A DNA stretch of 64,000 nt from Rhododendron vialii (taxonomy: Eukaryota > Streptophyta > Magnoliopsida > Ericales > Ericaceae), in NCBI RefSeq assembly GCF_030253575.1, contig NC_080562.1:41455852-41519851 (forward strand), written 5' to 3'. Below are positions 10,600 to 23,663 of this stretch, one piece after another; the stretch's first letter is position 1, and every line of letters starts with the position of its first letter. The translations under genes were made by a program, and so were the position numbers. Below the pieces are notes generated by a model. It was not told the origin of the DNA and ran no database searches. It was given only the letters and a program-made list of their open reading frames with translations.

Positions 10600-12360
10600 T
10601 CGGAGTTTTTGCATTAACCTACACAAAGGCATGAATAACAATGAAGGTGCTTAATATATGTGAAGACTTAAGTATGCGTTGGTTTGTGTTTTTTGTTATT
10701 TGTACTTTGCATTTTTCTATTGTTCTGGTCCATGTGTTTTCTACTGTCATTACTCATATATTCCTCTCTTATTATTTTTCTACTTCTCCTGTTAGTTTAA
10801 TCCATTGAGTCAGCTTACGAGCATCTCGACTAGCCATGAAGCCAATGACGCATGGGACAACCATAGCTTTATTTTTGTTTTTTGTGGGTGGAAGTCGTAC
10901 CTACAAGTTTGGACAATAAAGTCCATTATGTACCGTCATGATCCCACTCGACCAACGATTGGAATTGTTTAAAATTCATTATGTTTGTCTATTTGAGGAA
11001 ATATTTTTTATCTGGCGGTGTGTTTGGACATGCTAATTATTCATATCAATTGACTTTGAACAGTTTGATCTGCTTGGTGACAACGCCTGAGATCCAATTT
11101 TGTCGGCACTGTTTCCGTACCTGTATTGGGGCAGATTGTTTGTGTGTAGTATAATGCTGTGAAGAACCCTAGAAACTAAATTTATAAAGGGGGGGAAATT
11201 TGCTGGGGTGGGTTGCATCTTTTGCCTCATTGGGCTTTGGGACATGAAAGTTGACTAATATATCTTAGCAATTTGCATGATTTCTAAGGGTGTGTTTCAC
11301 CAACTAAAGGTGATGTATTGTGAGAGAATGAACTGTCTCGTAAAGTGCAAAATAGGTACTTAAAAATTAAGAAGCTTAGCAAAATGGGGCCTAAGAGATC
11401 TCGCAGGATTGCCCCATTGCCATTCCTAACATAAACTTGAAGAGTGAGCAATCCACATCCCCACCGCCCTAAATATTAGTAATTTTGTGTCTAGTTTGGT
11501 GGGAAAAAGTATCTTAAATCTTGAACAATTTTTTCTAGGCTTGTACATCTAGGAGGGACGTGTGCGTATGTGTCTCCTTTGCTTGTTTCTATAACTGGGT
11601 ATTTGGGTCTGATAAATCGACTGATTCAAAGCATGAATTTTATCATTCGCTAGAAGATGCATGAATTAAAGTTGGGACAGACCTTCATATGGCCGGACCG
11701 GCTCATCGCAATAATTTGTATAGCACGAGGGTAAAAGTCAAATCTCAGTCACAAGGTTTACTGAGACAATTCTTTTTTATCAGCAGAAAGAAGCATTTAT
11801 GATTGATCTTTGATATGAAGATTTGAAAGGTTAACGGGATCCTTGGCATGATGGTAGCACAATGGAGAGAATGAATCCAACGGTCCATAAGAGAGGTGCA
11901 CATGGTACACCCCTTTTAAGGGCTGTGTACCATAACTTTTTCTCCAAAAAGTAGATGCTTGACGGATGATCCATTACTGAGCAGATTAAACTACTAAAAG
12001 TTGATCAATTGATATGGATAAGCACACACTAGTCACTGAGCTCAACTGTGGGTACACCGTCACCCGAACCCTCGACAATCATATGTCACCCGGAACCATA
12101 GGAGACAATTGTTTACCAGGAGAGTGGAAGACCAGGCGATACTCCTGAGCTTATGATCGTGGCTCGTTTATGATCTTTACTTGTGTGGAAAAATATCCCT
12201 ACGAACTGATGCAATTTATGGAAGACATACTATATAGACTTTTATGATCGGTCCTGTTTGATTTGGGTTTTAAGAGAGATTTTTTAGAGTAATAAGTGGA
12301 GATAGATAGATAGATAAAATTTATTGAAAATCGTGCCCAGAGGATTTAAGGCCCCTAGAA
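10600..12360. other. Upstream flank of gene 2 and spacer to gene 3
   Basis: No gene seen. About 11100-11530 (GGGTGGGTTGCATCTTTTGC through GAGCAATCCACATCCCCACC) is homologous to 15420-15660 upstream of gene 3, with related pieces before genes 4, 5, 7 and 10. So the array was duplicated with its distal 5' flank. The block at 11865-12010 is annotated separately; the rest to 12360 is unremarkable. Confidence 0.5.
11865..12010. repeat. Dispersed block, inverted partner at 44095-44240
   Basis: AACGGTCCATAAGAGAGGTG, the TTTTAAGGG segment and AAAAAGTAGATGCTTGACGG reappear as reverse complement around 44100-44235. The copy there sits in the flank of gene 7, so this is either a mobile element of unknown type or flank moved by an inversion. 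Confidence 0.5.
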
Positions 12361-12374
12361 AGAAACATCTCAGA

Positions 12375-14312
12375 CTATGAAACCAAAGGAGCTGAGTGCC
12401 CAAGAAGTCCAAGTGCATTGACAAGAGTCATTCTAAACCTCACGACGTCAATGTTAAAATTTTGCCGTTTAAGGTACATAGCCCTACCAACCTTATACCC
12501 TTGCGAATACAAGGATGCCGGATCAACAATGACAGGGTGATCACTGCCATAAAAAGAGATGAGAGAGCTTTCCTCTGCTTCAATTTTGTACTCCAAGTAA
12601 TTTAGACCCATCCCTCTAGCAGGCCCTCCAAAGTAGTTGTCTGAGAACCATTCTAGGCCCAGCCCCACCACTTGCACCATGACAGCCCCTTCCGGCAAGA
12701 AGACTGCATTTGTAAGCCCAGCACCGTGGGCCCCAACCAGTACACTGCACGAGTTCAACATCTCTGCAACCGTGTTTAGATGGCGCATCATACCGGGCTT
12801 TGCGACGACAACAGTGAACCCCAATGCCCTCATCATGGTCAACACCTCATCTTCGTTCAAAAACATTCTTGATTTCTTTCGAGATATTAGAACCAACACC
12901 GGTTTTGCCATCTGTGACAAATCTTGTTTCTTTAGATTGTATGATTCTCTGAGAAACTGTTTGAAATCAAGCATGGAGTAACCTTTAGGGACGGTAGTGT
13001 TCAATATGGCAAGATGGTCATGGTAGTGAAGCCCGACAATTGCTCCAGGAAAGCAATGCATGCTTCTATTTAATGCAGGATTAATAACTTCATAGCTAGA
13101 CAAATGGAACAAAATTTTCTTATATTTGGAAACAAACTTAGATCTGAAATCAGTCACAATAAATTGTAGGCGAGATTGAAAGTGGCGACTAGTGAGGAAC
13201 AAAGGAATGATTACTTCATTGAACTCATGGAATAAGTTTTGCGCGTATCCACCAGATGAGAAGATTACGGCTGTGACATTGTGGGTATACTGACAAGGCG
13301 GAGAGAGGGTGATATTTCCTGGAAGTATCTGGACTGATGTAACTGTAGTATTCATGAGTGCCTTGTCATTCTTTATCGCATATGGATGGATGGTGGGATT
13401 GGCTGGGGGCATGCCTTGACTGAATGGTGCATAAACCTTCATTGTAAGCGTATCGATCCTCACTGGTCTACTGAACACACAAACGTCAGTGCGAATCTTA
13501 GAATCGCAAGCAAATCCGGTGGCTTCCAGTTGAGTTTGATTTTCCCCTATATTCATGCATGCAATTCCATTGGAGAAATAAAATTAGACACGAATGTTAT
13601 CTCCTATTTCTATTAGTTGAATCCATGTGTCGAAGCCAATTGAGAGAAGGGTGAATACAAATAATCTTTTATAATAGGATTAACTGTGTAAATCAAGTAA
13701 AAGTCTAATGAGAAAATATATATGATGTTGTACTAGTGAATCAATGAGGAAGGATAATGCGATGAGAGATCCTTTTCGATCCCCATGTAAATATGGTTAC
13801 AGACTATCACTAATGTTGAATAATGAAAATGCAAAATTCAGTGAAGAAGAAGAAAGAAGAAACCTTCTACTAGTCTTTCCAAGAGAAGATAAAGGGGATC
13901 TTCATATTTTATTTGACTCCCGCCTTTTATGTGACTCCCACCCCAGTTCTTTCTCAGTTTGTTCCTTGCTTGGAATCTCAGTTCGTTCCCTGCCATTTCC
14001 AAGCAATGAAATCAAGTATGCCAATGGTGGGTGGGAAATTTTTCTAAACAATAGGGGCATTGGGAGTTATTTATTTTCTTCTGGATTATGAATTTTGGAT
14101 TGTAAGTTATAGGTTTTGGATTACAATCATGAAACATTGTAAATCTTATGATTTAGGAAAATGTAGGAAATTCATTGAATTCAAGAAGGATACTTACATT
14201 GATCTGATCGAGTCACATTAAATCCGAAGTTGACAGCATAGAGCAAGCAGAGCAGAAGCGAGCAGATAAATGGAGTTGCATGTAAAACCGGACTTCTTGT
14301 CACCTTCTCCAT
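12375..14312 (-). CDS. GT61 glycosyltransferase, gene 3 (long stem)
   Basis: Predicted 470 aa, the longest of the array. Exon 1 is 14198-14312 (start MEKVTRSPVL, anchor about residues 14-27). Exon 2 is 13864-13989 (126 bp). Exon 3 is 12375-13546. The extra length is all in exon 2: relative to the 84-bp form it has an 18-bp duplication shared with gene 7 and a further 24-bp duplication of its own (GGAACGAACTGAGA repeated as GGAACAAACTGAGA). Catalytic motifs are intact: ILPGNITLSPPC, FHEF, HCFPGAIVGLHYHDH and VLVGAHGAGLTN (H354). It ends HSAPLVS. The ATG at 13556 precedes the splice acceptor and is not used. It is closest to gene 7 across introns and exons. Predicted Golgi glycosyltransferase with unknown donor and acceptor. 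Confidence 0.93.
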
Positions 14313-14319
14313 CTTCCAA

Positions 14320-14960
14320 CAATCTGAAAACCTACTCAAAGTTTTTGCATTAACCTACACAAAAGCATGAACAACCATGAAGGTGCTTAATATATGTAAG
14401 AGGCAAAAGATGAAAGTTTAGAGTAATACAAACAGTGTTTAAAAACTATTAAAAGTCAATTGTTTAAAATCTATACTAACATAATCAAGTGTTCATATAC
14501 TCCTACTACAGAATTGGTCTCTGAACTTTTATCTGTAAATAGGGAATTCATTTTCTAGTTCCAGACATTCAGAATTAGTATTTTTTTGTTTTTTGTTTTG
14601 ATAAGTTAGTTCCATAATTCAGAAAATAGATTGAGCTACTGTTCTAAAGATCAACGAGAAAAAGATTATAAGACATGTTTCTAATAGTATTTAAAGAATC
14701 TTTTCTTGATACTACAACCTTTTTAAAGAAACTGTCTTTTTTATATCTGGTGTCTTGCAATTGCTTCAATTTAATAGCAGCAAGTCTGATTACAAACATA
14801 TAAAATTTGTGCTTCAAATCTAAGCTAGATCAAGTCAATGCAGTTTTTCACACACCAGTTTTTCATGTTCAATGGATTAAACTAATCGGAGAAGGAGAAG
14901 GAGAAGGAGAAGGAAAAAAAATATATTAAGAGAGGAATGAGTAAACGATAGTAGGAAACA
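14320..14960. other. Upstream flank of gene 3
   Basis: Begins with the leader shared by the array (TTCAGATTGTTGGAAG just before the ATG on the - strand) and a CATATATTAAG TATA-like word near 14390. Beyond that it is AT-rich with a short GAGAAG repeat at 14888-14917. No gene. Confidence 0.45.
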
Positions 14961-14965
14961 TATAT

Positions 14966-15348
14966 TGTTAAGGAAATAGAGTCTCACATTGCTTGAGAGT
15001 GGAATGAATGATCACTTAATAACATTTGGAACCTCTCCATTTATTGCCAATTGGTTTTGAGATGGATATAAAGTTTTCATATGGTGTCAGACTGGGGTCC
15101 ATTCCACTCCACATTTTAAAAATTTACAATCGACACCCTACGATGATAGACCAGCAAAAAAAGGCTGCACAATGATAGAACCCAAAAAGTGGCCATACAT
15201 GACAAACCTTAAACGCCCCTTCACGTGAGGGGGATGTTAATAGAGGAGTCCGACATTACTTAGGAGTGGAATGAGTGATCACTTAATAATATTTGGAGCC
15301 TCTCTACTCATTGTCAGTTGGTTTTGAGATGGATATAAAGTTTCTGCA
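14966..15348 (+). mobile_element. TRIM (miniature LTR retroelement), 383 bp
   Basis: Two 114-bp direct terminal repeats (14966-15079 and 15235-15348) begin TGTTAA and end CA. After the first comes a degenerate tRNA-Met primer site (TGGTGTCAGACTGGGG from 15082); before the second comes a polypurine run (GTGAGGGGGA). A 5-bp target duplication TATAT flanks it (14961-14965 and 15349-15353). It has no coding capacity. A second copy lies at 39779-40160. Confidence 0.88.
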
Positions 15349-15353
15349 TATAT

Positions 15354-17064
15354 GTACCATAACAATAGAAAATGCATAGTCCAATTAACCCTTGTTGGGC
15401 TGGGACAGATTGTTCATGTTCACATAATGCATGGGTGGGTTGCATCTTTTGCCTCATTGATTTCCCATTGGGCTTTGGGACATTTAAGTTGACTGATATT
15501 ACTTGGCAATTTGCACGATTTCTAAGAGATGATCCTGCCTCGTTGCCATTCCTAACAGAAACTCAGAACTCGAAGGGTGAGCAATCCACATCCCCACCCA
15601 CCCTAAATATCAGTAATTATTGTGTCTAGTTTGGTGGAAAAAAGTACAATCTTAAATTATGACATGGGGTTTCAACGTGGTCTATTGCAGCTACAACAGG
15701 AAATATGCTCATTATACTGTATTATTGAGGATGCCACACTCTTGCCACTTGAACTACCAACTCTAAAAACACTACATTTGTGTAACAGTACTTATGCTTC
15801 TCTCTGCGATATCAAAAAGGATAGCTATGGGACTTGAAAACTTGAAGACAAGAGGATCAACGCTAAAACCAAATAACCATTGATACAGTTCCCACCTTCA
15901 CCTTAAGGTAAAACATTTCTCTACAAATGATAATCCAAAATAAAATAAAAGAGTTGGAGTCTGTCCATGCAACCAACACAGAGAATATATAGAAGCATTC
16001 TTCTAGTCTCATGAAGGTTACAAATTCACGACGAATAAAAGTTAAATAAGTGCACAAGCAAGGGCACAGTGAGAATTTCCATTCAATGGTGGTGAAACTT
16101 AATCTATAGAAATACACGCAACTTTTCGCTATTTTCCAGGTGAGGAAAGTTACCACCTGAACGGGGCAAAAATGCATATCATAAGGGGAAATGACAGAAA
16201 AATCTACAACCACAACTAAGAACTATATTTTCCAAAATTTTAGTGGTGGAAATCAAAGATTTAATTTGTGAGGAACATTTCTGTGAAACTCCCTAAAATC
16301 ACACATAACAATCCAAAATTTACCAAATCAGTGCGGTCAATTGTATCGATATGGCTCCGCCAAGATAAGCCCACTGAATTTTACCTGTGTGTACTGGCTT
16401 GTCAATCAGTAAAATCTGCAATTGCCTGCCATAAGGTGTGCTTTCTAGGCTGTGGATTGGTCTCCTTGAATCAAAGGGGTGGCCTAAGTAGCTGCAACAA
16501 CAGTACAAGCACATCACCAAAATCTACTATCTCTTTGATTAATCTATCAAAAAGAATTGAAGAGACCAGCACTAGATTGGAAACTCTAGTCTAGCAAGTG
16601 CAATGGCACTGCCATACAGGAAGTATAACCAACTGATGCACCACAACCACAAGGTTTGAAAATATCACAAACCGGTTTCTTATGCACTGATGCACAAACA
16701 CAAAGTAAAGGATTCAACCATAGCCAAAGCAATGTTAGCACCCTGGCTTAACCAAAAGGTTTACGGTTATGTAAATAGGAGACACAATTACATGCTTATT
16801 GAAATAACTCCAAAAGCACGGGCACGAGGAAAAAAAAAAAAAAACCCCCAATTCTCGAAATTCACACTAACAAGCCATAACAAACTTTACAAAAAATGAT
16901 CAAATTAATAAAGTTTTGACGCCCACAGAAAAGCTATACAGAGATAAAGTGAGGCCAAAAGAGTATACAATGGAGATAAAGCTTAAGCTTTTGCATACCT
17001 GAATTTTCAGGATTAGTTTGCAAGGATTGACGCCGGTTTGTGAATGGAGATTCAGTGAAATACA

Positions 17065-17113
<49 letters not shown>

Positions 17114-17824
17114 GCGGGTGCGTGTTTCGAGTGTCTCAGTGCCATGGGAGGACGACGGTGGATGCTCCTACCCGGCTTTAAGCAAACGCGTACTTTTTTA
17201 AGTTTATGAGAAAAGCGTGTTTATCAACCACGCCTTTTTATCCACTGGCCGCAATCTTTTCCTACCTGGCCGCGTTGTTTTACTTATTGGCCACAAAGAT
17301 CGCATCTTGAATGCGAGAGATTTCTAAAAAAACGACGTCGCCTGTAGTCATTAGCACTTCTCATCTTGAACCTGAGAAGTGCTTTGAAAACATGTATTTA
17401 TCAAATTGTGAGCTTATTTCTGTTTACCTATATGATCGAAATCGTTCATCTATTAGATATTGTCAAGAAAAATAAAAATTATTGAGATTTTTTGAATCGA
17501 ATGCTGTTTGGTATATTATCGAATGCAATAGAAGTGAATTTTTTTTTGCGAAAATAAGTTTGGCCACACAGTATCAAATCCATTTTGACAAACGCCTGCC
17601 GTATAGGAACTGCGGCGCGAATTGGTCAAATTGCAATCTCGTTCTGATATATCTCGACGATCGAAAGGGTACATGTTGTAGAGCTCGTCAAGAAAATAAA
17701 CCCTGTTGAAGATCATACTAATCGAATGCTGATTGATGCATAATCGGAGATGATTTGAGTGAATTTTTTTCTGTGAAAATAGGTTTGGACGCACAGTATC
17801 AAACCCATTTTATCGAAGAATAAA
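15354..17824. other. Spacer between gene 3 and the gene 4 region
   Basis: 15420-15660 is a copy of the distal flank seen at 11100-11530. The frame 15685-15837 has a weak leucine-rich look (LELPTLKTLHL) but no further support. Around 17000 the - strand ends a purine-rich block with ATTCAG/GTATGC, a plausible 5' splice site of an unidentified transcript. Near 17560-17600 and 17780-17815 a phrase (CACAGTATCAAA(T/C)CCATTTT) is duplicated. No gene is supported. Confidence 0.4.
17065..17113. repeat. Compound (TA)n(GA)n microsatellite
   Basis: About eight TA units are followed directly by about fifteen GA units. Confidence 0.95.
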
Positions 17825-20658
17825 GGGCATGTTTGATAGCCAGTTATGGACTTGGGATTGGACTAATAAAGTGGTTTGGACTTGAAATTGCTTGTTTGGC
17901 TTGATTTTGGTGGGTGGGATTAGGAGTCCCATGGGATTGTGAATCCCACACATTGGCCGGATTACCCAACCCAAGAGGGGGGTGTTATTACCAATCCCAT
18001 TCCCCTGGGATTGGTGTTGCAAGACTTTTATGCCCTCTTTTTTTCATAAATTGACACAATTACCCTCATCTATCTATATAAATGAAGAAAACCAAAATCC
18101 CCCTGTATACTTCGGATACCAGTTATTGATTGCTAGTGCATGGTTTTGTTCCGTTTCTGTGATTGCAAAATAGAAGAGTTAAATTTTGTAATATTTTTAT
18201 TTTTGTAATAGTTATATAACAGCCACACATGGAAAAATAGAAGAGTTAAATTTTGCTTCATTTTTTTTACTATTTTTGTCATGCCCCAAATCCGGAAGCA
18301 TGACCGGCCGTGAACTATGTAACAATCATGGAATACGAAGCCTCAATAAAATATTTTACCAACTTGAAACAAACAAAGAAAAGCTGGATTTTTTTATTAC
18401 AATAAAATGCGCTATTCCAAACCAATATTTTTCCATAGCAAACGACACAATATTTGATATTTTTAAATCTCCAAATTCCACAACGAACTGCCAATTAATA
18501 AAAGTGCTGAAGCTAATAAATAAAAGTGCGGAAGCGGTTTGACACGATAAAAGAAATAAAAATGCAAACGCCCTAGAGGTCCAAACACAAGGTCCCGACA
18601 ACGCCACAGAGTCCACTCTAATGCTCCATGAACTAACCTGAAAAATAATGTGGAATAAATCCGTCAGCTGACGAGCTCAGTGAATAGTTAAGCATGCTAA
18701 GGGTGATAATACAAAGTGGCATACTTTTGAACGAACGATAATGAGGATTCCAAGAAGTGGTTTCAAATTAATAAAGGAGATAGATGGTTCAACGAATACT
18801 AACAGCAAACCAAATACTAATCAACAGCTCAACAAAGAGTATTTACCAGTTGAATAACAGATTAATGAATACTATGAACAATCCTCGAATCACCAAAATA
18901 ATTATACCAAACAATGAGTCCAATAATATCCAAAAGATGAACAACAATAAACGGGAGTCTAAACCAAAGTAGGAACCATAATCACCAATTACCAAGTACC
19001 AATTACTAAATCATCAACTGCCAAATATTTTCTCAGGGCTTAGCCCGTTGGATCCAACACCGTACTTAGAGTCACCACAGGATGGCGCCTGGGACCTTTT
19101 CCCTAAGCCGATCCGGAATAGGGTCACAGGGTATTTCACAAGTCTTTTCCCTATCCGTTGAGCACTAGAGTCACAGGGTATTTCACAAGTCTTTTCCCTA
19201 GTGGCCAAAGTCACCACGATATCTCACGGGTCTTTTCCTTGGACTTTAATAAATATCAACACAATCTATGGTCCCAAACACAAATAGAACAACGGCGAGC
19301 CGAAGGCACCTGCACCAGGATTATTCTCCGTGCCGTTGCAGAGTCACAATAATATTATGGAGCAACAAGAAAAATATGGGCAATCCAACAATCCTATTAA
19401 TTTTTATCAATGAACCTTGTATGCCAAAGGATACGTCAATTGCCAATAATTATGAGAGCAACGAATAGGAATAATTATCATCGAATCACAACCAATAACG
19501 AACTGTAAAGAATCGATAGGCTCAAGAGGATTCCAAAAGAAGGGATCACATGCTTAACCACTCACCTCGGTCGAAAACGATGATATCACGATGTGCAACG
19601 CAAGTGCATGAACCACCTAATCTGAATTAAAGATGTACAAAATGATAATTAATTTACATGATAGCTATTAGAACAGACCACTGCTAAAACTATTTGGTAA
19701 TATAAAATACTTATTAGCATTAACTTAGTACGTAACTAAACAGCTATTCCCAAACCTAGAACTAATTCACCTATGTCCACCATCCGATTCCATCCTTTAA
19801 CATTCTAGGAGTATAACACGACACACACTACAACCAGCACCACATGCACGCACAAACTGATCACCATTGCCGCCCATCTTTCTCTTTCCTCCGCTCACTC
19901 GGCACCACCAAACAACAACCCAACTAATTAAACTGGTTCCCAAATCAACCTATAAAGATAAGAAGAAAAAGGGATCAATAGAAAAGAATTACCACTTCTG
20001 GAAGCCAAGTAGAACCCGACTGCCGCAGCTCTCTGGTTAATCTCACTGCTTGGAATAAAATAACCCTAGTTTTGTATATGTATATAAGAATATAGGGCGC
20101 GCTCTCTCTTACGTATGAAATAAAATAATCCTACTGCTCAAACGTTTCCTCATCCTAATAAACTGCCCACGTTAAAACGTAAAACTTATCTTGTCTAATT
20201 ACACAATCAACCCAAAATTATTCTTTACGTTAACTAATCACTTGCGGGGACCCATTCCGAGTTTAACCAAACTTAGGATTTTAAGCGATACGTGTAACTG
20301 ATGCCAAAAATAAGCAGCCCATCATATATATATATTTTTTAGCAAAAAGTTTGAAAAGAAAAATAAAAGATTTAATTATTTGCATCAAAAAATATTATTA
20401 TTATTAATTTTTTTTATTGAAAAAGTGGGACGTCACAATTTTGCATAAGGGTAAAAATGGAAATAGGCATTTTAATTCAATCCTATCCCATGTAAAACAA
20501 ACATGGTAGATAATACTCCTATCGTTTAATCCGGTGCAAAACAAACATACTCATTACCAATCCCATCTCCTTATCAATTCCATCTCTTTACCAATCCCTA
20601 TCCTAATCCCACCTCATTACCAATCCCCTCCAAATAAAATCTGCTATCAAACACACCC
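17825..20658. mobile_element. DNA element with TIRs, split by a solo LTR
   Basis: The left end GGGCATGTTTGATAGC and right end GCTATCAAACACACCC are inverted repeats with two mismatches. Removing the solo LTR at 18278-20437 and its target copy leaves about 670 bp rich in CCAATCCCAT/ATGGGATTGG words on both sides. No transposase frame is seen and the target duplication is unclear (AAA at most), so I leave the superfamily open. Confidence 0.6.
18278..20437 (+). mobile_element. Solo LTR, 2160 bp
   Basis: Starts TGTCATGCCCC, ends GGGACGTCACA, and is flanked by the 5-bp duplication ATTTT (18273-18277 and 20438-20442). There is no internal coding region, so recombination between LTRs has removed the body. 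A relative of similar length lies at 51006-53197. The length and ends suggest a Ty3/Gypsy-type family, but this is inference. Confidence 0.75.
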
Positions 20659-21608
20659 AAAGAGTAAATTCACTCCGACCGACGAAGGAAACGTCCCCGG
20701 CGAAGGGTCAGGCTTTATTTAATCTTCCATCCTTCAAACCCTAAATCGTAACCAGTAAGCTCATTTCAATTTTGTATAGATTTCATTGTTCTCGGCAAAC
20801 TTCTCTCTGCTCCATTCCTTGTTTGACAAAAATTGTGTTTATGTGGGAATTTCTTGCTCCATTGCGTGTTTAAATTGAGGCAATTGTTAATTAATTTAAC
20901 TAAAAGTTACAGAAGAAAAGTGGGAGAGTAAAGCCTTTTGAAAGCTCCTTAGAGTTTCAAACTGAGCTCGAATAAGTTACTACTCGGCTCATTTATCACC
21001 CCTAATTCTTTGAGATCGGCTGGTCTCATAAACAAGCTAAGTTTAGAACACATTTTCGAAGTTAAGCTTTCAAACCCAACTTGATCAACCTCTTGCTTGG
21101 CTCAATCAGCTCGTTAATCACCCCAATCCTGGGTTTGTCCAAATTTTTTCCTGAAAGTAGTTGTATGTGCTCGCCTACTCTGGCTTAAGAAATTTTCCAT
21201 TTTGCCATCAATCAGCGAAAAGCATGCATTCATGAGATGTGTTATCGTGTTCTTTTGATAAAGAACTTTACGTAGTGTAATAAGTTCAACTTCATTGAAC
21301 CAATTTGCTTATTCACCTCACAGACAACTTTTATACAAGCACCAGGCCACAAATGTCTCTTAAGTTCTGGAAATAATATAACTAAGTGAGAACAAGGCCT
21401 GTTGCAGATATTTTGGATATAGTGCTCACATATTCATAAACTCGTATCTATTCTGTCCACCTATAACATCTTAGTATGTCCACGTAACTTATTTGATCAG
21501 ATGGGTGGTGGTTTACATTTTTTGATCTTCTCTTCCATTCCTGTTGGCAATCAAGAGAGTACTTTTTTTTACAAAAATAGTTTGGTTATCCCGTGGATGT
21601 TTCTTTAG
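20659..21608. other. Non-coding stretch before the carboxypeptidase exon
   Basis: Contains CTCGGCTCATTT-type words near 20970-21120 like the loop of the foldback element at 486-974. No other carboxypeptidase exon could be found here. Confidence 0.4.
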
Positions 21609-21719
21609 GGCCTGGATGTTCATCAATTGCTTATGGGATGGCTGAAGAACCTGGAGGACCTTTTCACATTGAGAAAGACGAGAAGACTCTTTATTTGAAC
21701 CCTTATGGTTGGAATCAAG
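21609..21719 (+). pseudogene. Isolated serine carboxypeptidase-like exon
   Basis: The 111 bp read [14 protein letters not shown], then [21 protein letters not shown], which is the nucleophile block (GPGCSS, catalytic Ser) of plant serine carboxypeptidases of family S10. It is bounded by a good acceptor (TTTCTTTAG) and donor (GTATGT), as in a real internal exon. I found no other exon of that gene in the neighbourhood, and the usual ELGPF is EPGGPF here. It is most likely a gene fragment left by decay or captured by a mobile element. Active members are vacuolar or secreted peptidases or acyltransferases; this fragment alone cannot function. Confidence 0.75.
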
Positions 21720-23660
21720 GTATGTAGGCTCCAATGATTTCTCATTCTCATATATAACAAAACACAGCTGCATAAGTAGTGAATGTGATATACTTATAAA
21801 AAAAGAAGAAGTAGTGAATATGATATCTGTTTATGATCTATGAGCCTGATGAATCCTGCATAAGTTCAAGATCTGTAAGTTGAGCAATAGTTTGGTAAAG
21901 GAACTGTGTGCTAAATTCGTGCACTGAAAGTTGAAGTGGCTTGAGCTTTCAATCGAACTGTGGTGAAATCTGCGGTGAGATATTCAATTGATAACATAGA
22001 TGATACAGTTCTGAAGCCTTCATTTCACCATCAGAGCACTTAACATTGTGTAATTCATTGGACCCCATCAGAGCACTTAATTTCACCATCAGCGTAATTC
22101 ATTGGACCCCATCAGAGCACTTAACTCCCCTATTGTTAGTACCTAGAAACTTTCCCATGAAATTTAATAAACAACAACCATTCTCCAAAATGGTCCAGTA
22201 TCTATCACGTAGCACTACAATGCCATTATCGACATATCATGCATTTCAATTATAATCATTTCTCCAAGTAGGAACTTATTATTTTACTGAGATTATTATA
22301 TCGAAAAAACATAAAACCACAGGACTTGCATTATGTCATGGTTTGTATGATGATTTGTAAGATGACATGAAGTTGATTAATACATCATCTCCTTTCGTTC
22401 CTACTATATCGGCGTTCATCATCAGCATTAGCAAGACCTCAAGCTACTAATATATGTGCCTCACATCCTGCATAGCTAAAGAAAGTTTTGGGCTCATGGA
22501 AAAAGAACCCCAGGAAAAGGGTTAGAAGTCAGAAACAGCTTTTTTGTAGTCACCTCATCGAATAAATACTAGTACTAATAGTCGACCATCCACTTATGCA
22601 GCTAGAGTAGAGTCAAATCCACTATCATTATCATCGTCATCCTCAGTGGAAGCTGCAGGGGCATAGTCATAGTCTCCGTCATCATTGTCATCATCATCGC
22701 CATCTCCTTCCATGCCTGTTGACAGGGCAGGATAGTATCCTTCATCACCATCTGGATTCTTCTTGCAACATGTCCAGGAGGAGTTGAGGACCATGACACA
22801 ATGGCTTTTGAAATGGGAGACATTTTCTTTCTAGGGAAATTTTGTTGAAGAAAAGAAAAGTGGGACTTGTGGTGTTGTTCTAAGGTCTTTGTTGTTTGGA
22901 CTGAGCATGGCTTGGAGGTAAAACCAATGCTTATATCAGTGGAAGGGAAGGTGTTAGGTTCATGTTGGCTCAAGCTAGCCACATGGGAAGTGTGGAGTGT
23001 AACTTGAAGGGCGTGCGAGACACAATGCAGGCAACACGTGGAGCCATATAGTCCAGCCGCCTAGGAAATTTGGGTGACAGTTTAGCATACATGTTGGTGC
23101 ACCAATAGGTGACCACAATTTAACAGTAATAAGGCATCTTTTCTGCATGGTTGGGTCAGAGATATCAAAGAAGAGTAGGATTTTTGTGCAGGTTGGTGAC
23201 AATGGAAGCTCAAAAAGTGTGGTGCATTATTCTTTAGGAATGGGTTTGAACTTTGAAGGGATACTTTAGTCATTTTAGCAACTATCTCTATCTACGTCGA
23301 TTGAAAAAAATTACCCGTTGATCTATGTGGCATGCCATGATTGGGTGCTGCAGCAACATTCTAGAGTTTCTTCAACAAGAGCTAACCAATATTTGCTAGA
23401 GAAAAGGCCATGTATTAAGATGTAATTAGCAATCTTTAGCAGCATTCTAGAATTGCTCATGAGCGACAAGAGCTAACCAACTTGTGGTAGAGAAAAGTCC
23501 ATTTATTCAGATGTATTTAGCTTAGGGAGTAAGGTTCATTGATCCTTATCACTCATCTTTAGATCAGTATAATGCAACCACAATAAATTTGACAGCCTTT
23601 TTTCTACCTTTTTTCCTCTTTTACTTATGTTTACGTTTATGGATATATATACCCGGGGGT
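21720..23660. other. Non-coding stretch with an acidic reading frame
   Basis: A phrase of about 31 bp (GTAATTCATTGGACCCCATC...) is duplicated at 22050-22080 and 22093-22123. On the - strand 22594-22794 a 66-codon frame is rich in Asp and Gly (DDDDNDDGDYDYAPAA); the sequence comes from GAT/GAC-like repeats and I do not recognise it. No other support for a gene. Confidence 0.4.
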
Positions 23661-23663
23661 GCT

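Noticed and set aside
15685-15837. Possible F-box/LRR fragment (LELPTLKTLHL)
   Set aside because: One short leucine-rich phrase only; no F-box, no neighbouring exons.
22594-22794. Acidic Asp/Gly-rich reading frame
   Set aside because: Low-complexity sequence from GAT-like repeats with no recognisable domain; mentioned in the spacer entry only.
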